From the NCBI RefSeq assembly GCF_032854445.1, contig NW_027018030.1, positions 48,295-112,294 on the forward strand: a stretch of DNA of 64,000 bases, read 5' to 3'. Below are positions 1 to 8,500 of this stretch, one piece after another; position 1 is the stretch's first letter; the number at the start of each line of letters is the position of its first letter. The stretch is from Liolophura sinensis. Lineage: Eukaryota > Mollusca > Polyplacophora > Chitonida > Chitonidae. The position numbers and the translations under genes were made by a program. The notes beneath the pieces are model-generated. The model did not search any database. It had not been told where the DNA came from and saw only the letters and a program-made list of their open reading frames with translations.

Positions 1-106
1 GTGGCTACAGCCAAAAGTGTTGGTCGGAGAGCAACGCGGTTTGCACCATTCGATTTCTCGTCAAAAAATACGTCGGATTAGTCTCTTACCAGCAGCATTG
101 GAACAG

Positions 107-147
107 TTTTTCCACTTTTGGATTTTTGCCTGGTCTTTTTGCTAATT
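107..147. other. T-run cluster and variable stretch (shown in monomer 1)
   Basis: Four T runs with centres near 109, 117.5, 125 and 138 lie close to one helical turn apart on average. The last run and its flank (131-147) exist in many forms across the array: GGTCTTTTTGCTAATTG, GGTATTTTTTCTAATTG, GGTCTTTTTGCGAATTG, GGCCTTTTTGCTAATTG, GGTATTTTTTCCAATTG and GCGAATTTAAATC, plus hybrids. Phased T runs can bend DNA, so this could be a curved element. That is an inference, and no curvature calculation was done. Confidence 0.45.
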
Positions 148-252
148 GAAATCGGCTACATTAACTATGTACAATCGCGACTGGTCATTACTATATTCAA
201 CTTTTCATTATAAGTTATGTGCCCTTCGGTAGCCCAGACGACGTCAAATCTT

Positions 253-265
253 TGGGCAAAGCCCA
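253..265. other. Small hairpin TGGGC-CAA-GCCCA (shown in monomer 1)
   Basis: Perfect 5-bp arms with a 3-nt loop are kept in almost all monomers. The loop is AAA in units 1, 15, 25, 42 and 49 and CAA elsewhere. Units 4, 5, 10, 39, 46 and 53 have CGGGC on the left arm, which shortens the stem by one pair. A second 5-bp inverted repeat, TGGCT-AC-AGCCA, lies at positions 2-13. Short hairpins of this size are expected by chance in 550 bp, so no function is claimed. Confidence 0.4.
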
Positions 266-280
266 TTTAACTCACCCAGC

Positions 281-289
281 AAATGACTT
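281..289. other. Multi-state variable site (shown in monomer 1)
   Basis: Immediately after CACCCAGC, monomers carry one of several short alternatives: AAATGTCTT (commonest), AGTTGTCTT, AATCGTCTT, AGTTCTCTT, AAATGACTT or AGTTGTCAT. Neighbouring bases on both sides hardly vary. Because the states differ by two or three adjacent bases, they are useful markers of monomer lineage and recombination. Confidence 0.7.
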
Positions 290-350
290 ACTTCTAAGTC
301 GAAGACAAACTCAATGTCTTTATCTACATGTAGAAAAACCACACCATTTG

Positions 351-363
351 TATATAAAAAAAA
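351..363 (+). promoter_or_regulatory. TATA-like motif fused to a length-variable A tract (shown in monomer 1)
   Basis: TATATAAA runs into a tract of usually eight A residues in nearly every monomer. The tract is 7 in units 64, 81, 89, 97, 100, 101 and 104, 9 in several left-half units, 10 in unit 31 and 12 in unit 116. The motif resembles a TATA box, and CACGTG and GACGTC words occur elsewhere in the monomer. However, the region is AT-rich and I see no initiator or transcript evidence. It may be only a homopolymer slippage site or a nucleosome-disfavouring tract. Confidence 0.15.
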
Positions 364-1651
364 CACAAGGTACATGATAAAGTCTGCTGTAAAAGGTACA
401 ATTGAACACTGACCGACATCAATAAGGTGCCAAAAGATGCGCAATTGGGCCAGGCATCTCCAGCTGTTGAAAAATTGCAAATTTCCTTGGTTTCCATGGA
501 GTAAGAGCCGTTGCTGGGCACGTGATCTTGACATCAATGATTATTCATTTGTGGCTACAGCCAAAAGTATTGGTCGGAGAGCAACGCGGTTTGCACCATT
601 CGATTTCTCGTCAAAAAATACGTCGGATTAGCCTCTTACCAGCAGCATTGGAACAGTTTTTCCACTTTTGGATTTTTGCCTGGTATTTTTTCTAATTGAA
701 ATCGGCTACATTAACTATGTACAATCGCGACTAGTCCATTACTATATTCAACTTTTCATTATAAGTTATGTGCCCTTCGGTAGCCCAGACGACGTCAAAT
801 CTTTGGGCCAAGCCCATTTAACTCACCCAGCAAATGTCTTACTTCTAAGTCGAAGACAAACTCAATGTCTTTATCTACATGTAGAAAAACCACACCATTT
901 GTATATAAAAAAAACACAAGGTACTTGATACAGTCCGCTGTAAAAAGTACAATTGAACACTGACCCACATCAATAAGGTGCCAAAAGATGCGCAATTGGG
1001 CCAGGCATCCCCAGCTGTTGAAAAATTGCAAATTTCCTTGGTTTCCATGGAGTAAGAGCCGTTGCTGGGCACGTGATCTTGATATCAATGATTATTCATT
1101 TGTGGCTACAGCCAAAAGTATTGGTCGGAGAGCAACGCGGTTTCCACCATTCGATTTCTCGTCAAAAAATACGTCGGATTAGCCTCTTACCAGCAGCATT
1201 GGAACAGTTTTTCTACTTTTGGATTTTTGCCTGGTATTTTTTCTAATTGAAATCGGCTACATTAACTATGTACAATCGCGACTGGTCATTACTATATTCA
1301 ACTTTTCATTATAAGTTATGTGCCCTTCGGTAGCCCAGACGACGTCAAATCTTTGGGCCAAGCCCATTTAACTCACCCAGCAAATGTCTTACTTCTAAGT
1401 CGAAGACAAACTCAATGTCTTTATCTACATGTAGAAAAACCACACCATTTGTATATAAAAAAAACACAAGGTACTTGATACAGTCCGCTGTAAAAAGTAC
1501 AATTGAACACTGACCCACATCAATAAGGTGCCAAAAGATGCGCAATTGGGCCAGGCATCTCCAGCTGTTGAAAAATTGCAAATTTCCTTGGTTTCCATGG
1601 AGTAAGAGCCGTTGCTGGGCACGTGATTATGACATCAATGATTATTCATTT

Positions 1652-2751
1652 GTGGCTACAGCCAAAAGTATTGGTCGGAGAGCAACGCGGTTTGCACCAT
1701 TCGATTTCTCGTCAAAAAATACGTCGGATTAGCCTCTTACCAGCAGCATTGGAACAGTTTTTCCACTTTTGGATTTTTACCTGGTCTTTTTGCTAATTGA
1801 AATCGGCTACATTAACTATGTACAATCGCGACTGGTCATTACTATATTTAACTTTTCATTATAAGTTATGTGCCCTTCGGTAGCCCAGACGACGTCAAAT
1901 CTTCGGGCCAAGCCCATTTAACTCACCCAGCAAATGTCTTACTTCTAAGTCGAAAACAAACTCAATGTCTTTATCTACATGTAGAAAAACCACACCATTT
2001 GTATATAAAAAAAACACAAGGTACATGATACAGTCTGCTGTAAAAAGTACAATTGAACACTGACCCACATCAATAAGGTGCCAAAAGATGCGCAATTGGG
2101 CCAGGCATCTCCAGCTGTTGAAAAATTGCAAATTTCCTTGGTTTCCATGTAGTAAGAGCCGTTGCTGGGCACGTGATCTTGACATCAATGATTATTCATT
2201 TGTGGCTACAGCCAAAAGTATTGGTCGGAGAGCAACGCGGTTTGCACCATTCGATTTCTCGTCAAAAAATACGTCGGATTAGCCTCTTACCAGCAGCATT
2301 GGAACAGTTTTTCCACTTTTGGATTTTTACCTGGTCTTTTTGCTAATTGAAATCGGCTACATTAACTATGTACAATCGCGACTGGTCATTACTATATTTA
2401 ACTTTTCATTATAAGTTATGTGCCCTTCGGTAGCCCAGACGACGTCAAATCTTCGGGCCAAGCCCATTTAACTCACCCAGCAAATGTCTTACTTCTAAGT
2501 CGAAAACAAACTCAATGTCTTTATCTACATGTAGAAAAACCACACCATTTGTATATAAAAAAAACACAAGGTACATGATACAGTCTGCTGTAAAAAGTAC
2601 AATTGAACACTGACCCACATCAATAAGGTGCCAAAAGATGCGCAATTGGGCCAGGCATCTCCAGCTGTTGAAAAATTGCAAATTTCCTTGGTTTCCATGT
2701 AGTAAGAGCCGTTGCTGGGCACGTGATCTTGACATCAATGATTATTCATTT
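1652..2751. repeat. Exact monomer doubling (units 4 and 5)
   Basis: Monomers at 1652-2201 and 2202-2751 show no difference that I can see. They share a rare combination: TTTTTACCTGG in the T-run region, ATATTTAAC, ATCTTCGGGCC, the CGAAAACAAAC variant and CATGTAGTAAG in place of the usual CATGGAGTAAG. Unit 10 (4952) has the same set. Neighbouring monomers elsewhere in the window normally differ at several sites, so this pair is best read as a recent one-monomer duplication, the smallest step of expansion seen here. Confidence 0.85.
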
Positions 2752-3851
2752 GTGGCTACAGCCAAAAGTATTGGTCGGAGAGCAACGCGGTTTGCACCAT
2801 TCGATTTCTCGTCAAAAAATACGTCGGATTAGCCTCTTACCAGCAGCATTGGAACAGTTTTTCCACTTTTGGATTTTTGCCTGGCCTTTTTGCTAATTGA
2901 AATCGGCTACATTAACTATGTACAATCGCGACTGGTCATTACTATATTCAACTTTTCATTATAAGTTATGTGCCCTTCGGTAGCCCAGACGACGTCAAAT
3001 CTTTGGGCCAAGCCCATTTAACTCACCCAGCAAATGTCTTACTTCTAAGTCGAAGACAAACTCAATGCCTTTATCTACATGTAGAAAAACCACACCATTT
3101 GTATATAAAAAAAACACAAGGTACATGATAAAGTCTGCTGTAAAAAGTACAATTGAACACTGACCCACATCAATAAGGTGCCAAAAGATGCGCAATTGGG
3201 CCAGGCATCTCCAGCTGTTGAAAAATTGCAAATTTCCTTGGTTTCCATGGAGTAAGAGCCGTTGCTGGGCACGTGATCTTGACATCAATAATTATTCATT
3301 TGTGGCTACAGCCAAAAGTATTGGTCGGAGAGCAACGCGGTTTGCACCATTCGATTTCTCGTCAAAAAATACGTCGGATTAGCCTCTTACCAGCAGCATT
3401 GGAACAGTTTTTCCACTTTTGGATTTTTGCCTGGTATTTTTTCTAATTGAAATCGGCTACATTAACTATGTACAATCGCGACTGGTCATTACTATATTCA
3501 ACTTTTCATTATAAGTTATGTGCCCTTCGGTAGCCCAGACGACGTCAAATCTTTGGGCCAAGCCCATTTAACTCACCCAGCAAATGTCTTACTTCTAAGT
3601 CGAAGACAAACTCAATGTCTTTATCTACATGTAGAAAAACCACACCATTTGTATATAAAAAAAACACAAGGTACATGATACAGTCTGCTGTAAAAAGTAC
3701 AATTGAACACTGACCCACATCAATAAGGTGCCAAAAGATGCGCAATTGGGCCAGGCATCCCCAGCTGTTGAAAAATTGCAAATTTCCTTGGTTTCCATGG
3801 AGTAAGAGCCGTTGCTGGGCACGTGATCTTGATATCAATGATTATTCATTT

Positions 3852-4401
3852 GTGGCTACAGCCAAAGTATTGGTCGGAGAGCAACGCGGTTTGCACCATT
3901 CGATTTTGTCGTCAAAAAATACGTCGGATTAGCCTCTTACCAGCAGCATTGGAACAGTTTTTCTACTTTTGGATTTTTGCCTGGTATTTTTTCTAATTGA
4001 AATCGGCTACATTAACTATGTACAATCGCGACTGGTCATTACTATATTCAACTTTTCATTATAAGTTATGTGCCCTTCGGTAGCCCAGACGACGTCAAAT
4101 CTTTGGGCCAAGCCCATTTAACTCACCCAGCAAATGTCTTACTTCTAAGTCGAAGACAAACTCAATGTCTTTATCTACATGTAGAAAAACCACACCATTT
4201 GTATATAAAAAAAACACAAGGTACTTGATACAGTCCGCTGTAAAAAGTACAATTGAACACTGACCCACATCAATAAGGTGCCAAAAGATGCGCAATTGGG
4301 CCAGGCATCCCCAGCTGTTGAAAAATTGCAAATTTCCTTGGTTTCCATGGAGTAAGAGCCGTTGCTGGGCACGTGATCTTGATATCAATGATTATTCATT
4401 T
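3852..4401. repeat. Monomer 8, with paired offsetting 1-bp indels
   Basis: Just after its start this monomer lacks one A (GCCAAAGTATTGG, about 3861-3873). About 40 bp later it has one extra base plus a substitution (CGATTTTGTCGTC at 3901-3913 in place of CGATTTCTCGTC). Its length is therefore still 550 bp. Unit 34 (18162-18712) has the same CGATTTTGTCGTC form without the A deletion and is 551 bp long. The shared rare insertion links two monomers 14.3 kb apart. Confidence 0.85.
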
Positions 4402-5501
4402 GTGGCTACAGCCAAAAGTATTGGTCGGAGAGCAACGCGGTTTGCACCATTCGATTTCTCGTCAAAAAATACGTCGGATTAGCCTCTTACCAGCAGCATT
4501 GGAACAGTTTTTCTACTTTTGGATTTTTGCCTGGTATTTTTTCTAATTGAAATCGGCTACATTAACTATGTACAATCGCGACTGGTCATTACTATATTCA
4601 ACTTTTCATTATAAGTTATGTGCCCTTCGGTAGCCCAGACGACGTCAAATCTTTGGGCCAAGCCCATTTAACTCACCCAGCAAATGTCTTACTTCTAAGT
4701 CGAAGACAAACTCAATGTCTTTATCTACATGTAGAAAAACCACACCATTTGTATATAAAAAAAACACAAGGTACTTGATACAGTCCGCTGTAAAAAGTAC
4801 AATTGAACACTGACCCACATCAATAAGGTGCCAAAAGATGCGCAATTGGGCCAGGCATCTCCAGCTGTTGAAAAATTGCAAATTTCCTTGGTTTCCATGG
4901 AGTAAGAGCCGTTGCTGGGCACGTGATCTTGACATCAATGATTATTCATTTGTGGCTACAGCCAAAAGTATTGGTCGGAGAGCAACGCGGTTTGCACCAT
5001 TCGATTTCTCGTCAAAAAATACGTCGGATTAGCCTCTTACCAGCAGCATTGGAACAGTTTTTCCACTTTTGGATTTTTACCTGGTCTTTTTGCTAATTGA
5101 AATCGGCTACATTAACTATGTACAATCGCGACTGGTCATTACTATATTTAACTTTTCATTATAAGTTATGTGCCCTTCGGTAGCCCAGACGACGTCAAAT
5201 CTTCGGGCCAAGCCCATTTAACTCACCCAGCAAATGTCTTACTTCTAAGTCGAAAACAAACTCAATGTCTTTATCTACATGTAGAAAAACCACACCATTT
5301 GTATATAAAAAAAACACAAGGTACATGATACAGTCTGCTGTAAAAAGTACAATTGAACACTGACCCACATCAATAAGGTGCCAAAAGATGCGCAATTGGG
5401 CCAGGCATCTCCAGCTGTTGAAAAATTGCAAATTTCCTTGGTTTCCATGTAGTAAGAGCCGTTGCTGGGCACGTGATCTTGACATCAATGATTATTCATT
5501 T

Positions 5502-8500
5502 GTGGCTACAGCCAAAAGTATTGGTCGGAGAGCAACGCGGTTTGCACCATTCGATTTCTCGTCAAAAAATACGTCGGATTAGCCTCTTACCAGCAGCATT
5601 GGAACAGTTTTTCCACTTTTGGATTTTTGCCTGGCCTTTTTGCTAATTGAAATCGGCTACATTAACTATGTACAATCGCGACTGGTCATTACTATATTCA
5701 ACTTTTCATTATAAGTTATGTGCCCTTCGGTAGCCCAGACGACGTCAAATCTTTGGGCCAAGCCCATTTAACTCACCCAGCAAATGTCTTACTTCTAAGT
5801 CCAAGACAAACTCAATGTCTTTATCTACATGTAGAAAAACCACACCATTTGTATATAAAAAAAACACAAGGTACTTGATACAGTCCGCTGTAAAAAGTAC
5901 AATTGAACATTGACCCACATCAATAAGGTGCCAAAAGATACGCAATTGGGCCAGGCATCTCCAGCTGTTGAAAAATTGCAAATTTCCTTGGTTTCCATGG
6001 AGTAAGAGCCGTTGCTGGGCACGTGATCTTGACATCAATGATTATTCATTTGAGGCTACAGCCAAAAGTATTGGTCGGAGAGCAACGCGGTTTGCACCAT
6101 TCGATTTCTCGTCAAAAAATACGTCGGATTAGCCTCTTACCAGCAGCATTGGAACAGTTTTTCTACTTTTGGATTTTTGCCTGGTCTTTTTGCAAATTGA
6201 AATCGGCTACATTAACTATGTACAATCGCGACTGGTCATTACTATATTCAACTTTTCATTATAAGTTATGTGCCCTTCGGTAGCCCAGACGGCGTCAAAT
6301 CTTTGGGCCAAGCCCATTTAACTCACACAGCAAATGTCTTACTTCTAAGTCGAAGACAAACTCAATGTCTTTATCTACATGTAGAAAAACCACACCATTT
6401 GTATATAAAAAAAACACAAGGCACTTGATACAGTCCGCTGTAAAAAGTACAATTGAACACTGACCCACATCAATAAGGTGCCAAAAGATGCGCAATTGGG
6501 CCAGGCATCTCCAGCTGTTGAAAAATTGCAAATTTCCTTGGTTTCCATGGAGTAAGAGCCGTTGCTGGGCACGTGATCTTGACATCAATGATTATTCATT
6601 TGTGGCTACAGCCAAAAGTATTGGTCGGAGAGCAACGCGGTTTGCACCATTCGATTTCTCGTCAAAAAATACGTCGGATTAGCCTCTTACCAGCAGCATT
6701 GGAACAGTTTTTCTACTTTTGGATTTTTGCCTGGTCTTTTTGCGAATTGAAATCGGCTACATTAACTATGTACAATCGCGACTGGTCATTACTATATTCA
6801 ACTTTTCATTATAAGTTATGTGCCCTTCGGTAGCCCAGACGACGTCAAATCTTTGGGCCAAGCCCATTTAACTCACCCAGCAGTTGTCTTACTTCTAAGT
6901 CGAAGACAAACTCAATGTCTTTATCTACGTGTAGAAAAACCACACCATTTGTATATAAAAAAAAACAAAAGGTACTTGATACAGTCCGCTGTAAAAAGTA
7001 CAATTGAACACTGACCCACATCATTAAGGTGCCAAAAGATGCGCAATTGGGCCAGGCATCTCCAGCTGTTGAAAAATTGCAAATTTCCTTGGTTTCCATG
7101 GAGTAAGAGCCGTTGCTGGGCACGTGATCTTGACATCAATGATTATTCATTTGTGGCTACAGCCAAAAGTGTTGGTCGGAGAGCAACGCGGTTTGCACCA
7201 TTCGATTTCTCGTCAAAAAATACGTCGGATTAGCCTCTTACCAGCAGCATTGGAACAGTTTTTCTACTTTTGGATTTTTGCCTGGTCTTTTTGCGAATTG
7301 AAATCGGCTACATTAACTATGTACAATCGCGACTGGTCATTACTATATTCAACTTTTCATTATAAGTTATGTGCCCTTCGGTAGCCCAGACGACGTCAAA
7401 TCTTTGGGCCAAGCCCATTTAACTCACCCAGCAGTTGTCTTACTTCTAAGTCGAAGACAAACTCAATGTCTTTATCTACATGTAGAAAAACCACACCATT
7501 TGTATATAAAAAAAAACACAAGGTACTTGATACAGTCCGCTGTAAAAAGGTACAATTGAACACTGACCCACATCAATAAGGTGCCAAAAGATGCGCAATT
7601 GGGCCAGGCATCTCCAGCTGTTGAAAAATTGCAAATTTCCTTGGTTTCCATGGAGTAAGAGCCGTTGCAGGGCACGTGATCTTGACATCAATGATTATTC
7701 ATTTGTGGCTACAGCCAAAAGTGTTGGTCGGAGAGCAACGCGGTTTGCACCATTCGATTTCTCGTCAAAAAATACGTCGGATTAGTCTCTTACCAGCAGC
7801 ATTGGAACAGTTTTTCCACTTTTGGATTTTTGCCTGGTCTTTTTGCTAATTGAAATCGGCTACATTAACTATGTACAATCGCGACTGGTCATTACTATAT
7901 TCAACTTTTCATTATAAGTTATGTGCCCTTCGGTAGCCCAGACGACGTCAAATCTTTGGGCAAAGCCCATTTAACTCACCCAGCAAATGACTTACTTCTA
8001 AGTCGAAGACAAACTCAATGTCTTTATCTACATGTAGAAAAACCACACCATTTGTATATAAAAAAAACACAAGGTACATGATAAAGTCTGCTGTAAAAGG
8101 TACAATTGAACACTGACCGACATCAATAAGGTGCCAAAAGATGCGCAATTGGGCCAGGCATCTCCAGCTGTTGAAAAATTGCAAATTTCCTTGGTTTCCA
8201 TGGAGTAAGAGCCGTTGCTGGGCACGTGATCTTGACATCAATGATTATTCATTTGTGGCTACAGCCAAAAGTATTGGTCGGAGAGCAACGCGGTTTGCAC
8301 CATTCGATTTCTCGTCAAAAAATACGTCGGATTAGCCTCTTACCAGCAGCATTGGAACAGTTTTTCCACTTTTGGATTTTTGCCTGGTATTTTTTCTAAT
8401 TGAAATCGGCTACATTAACTATGTACAATCGCGACTAGTCATTACTATATTCAACTTTTCATTATAAGTTATGTGCCCTTCGGTAGCCCAGACGACGTCA

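Larger units (their letters stand above)
1..550. repeat. Reference monomer (unit 1) with its internal landmarks
   Basis: This unit gives a coordinate frame for all others. Landmarks: inverted repeat TGGCT-AC-AGCCA at 2-13; four T runs at 107-111, 116-119, 123-127 and 136-140; a variable stretch at 131-147; GACGTC at 240-245; hairpin TGGGC-AAA-GCCCA at 253-265 (loop CAA in most other copies); a multi-state variable site at 281-289; palindrome CTACATGTAG at 324-333; TATATAAA running into an A8 tract at 351-363; CAATTG at 399-404 and 442-447; CAGCTG at 461-466; CCATGG at 494-499; CACGTG at 519-524. I saw no shorter internal period: halves and thirds of the monomer do not resemble each other. Unit 1 itself carries the less common GTGTTGG variant, the AAATGACTT form of the variable site, and AAAAGGTACAATT. 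Confidence 0.9.
1..5501. repeat. Satellite segment, monomers 1-10
   Basis: Monomers start at 1, 551, 1102, 1652, 2202, 2752, 3302, 3852, 4402 and 4952. Unit 1 and the first half of unit 2 match units 15-16 (offset 7704) and 25-26, so this edge belongs to the family of the 10-monomer blocks to its right. Units 4 and 5 are indistinguishable by eye. The tail of unit 2 through unit 4 echoes the tail of unit 8 through unit 10 at an offset of 3300 bp (six monomers). Unit 2 is 551 bp because of an extra C in the CTAGTCC stretch near 732-738. Unit 8 carries two offsetting 1-bp indels, described separately. Confidence 0.9.

Noticed and set aside
1-60. tRNA-derived SINE head or Pol III promoter (GGTCGGAGAGCA followed by CATTCGATTTC, then T runs)
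   Set aside because: Box A and box B matches are poor, the spacing between the AGAGC word and TTCGA is too short for a tRNA, and no cloverleaf pairing is visible.
220-240. U6 snRNA-like start (GTGCCCTTCGGTAGCCCAGA)
   Set aside because: Only scattered words resemble U6. The conserved internal sequences do not follow, and no Sm-type or U6-type core is present.
244-537. Minus-strand 97-codon open frame repeated in most monomers as a gene family
   Set aside because: It overlaps another open frame of similar persistence, its common variants change amino acids, and it has no recognisable domain. A 550-bp monomer (not a multiple of three) cannot keep one frame across copies. It looks like a chance frame preserved by homogenisation.
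1-550. Enrichment of 6-bp palindromes (GACGTC, CACGTG, CCATGG, CAGCTG, TGCGCA, CAATTG twice, AAATTT)
   Set aside because: About nine are expected by chance in 550 bp, which is close to what is seen. The 10-bp CTACATGTAG is also not improbable.
1-550. Monomer itself built from a shorter ancestral repeat
   Set aside because: Words such as ACATCAAT (417-424 and 531-538) and TACAAT recur, but the flanks do not align at any constant internal period.
437-631. Plus-strand 64-codon frame and the 86-codon frame starting 85 bp later
   Set aside because: They cross the monomer boundary, overlap each other in different frames and match nothing I recognise. In 18 units the start codon of the first is lost (ATACGC), with no sign of compensation.
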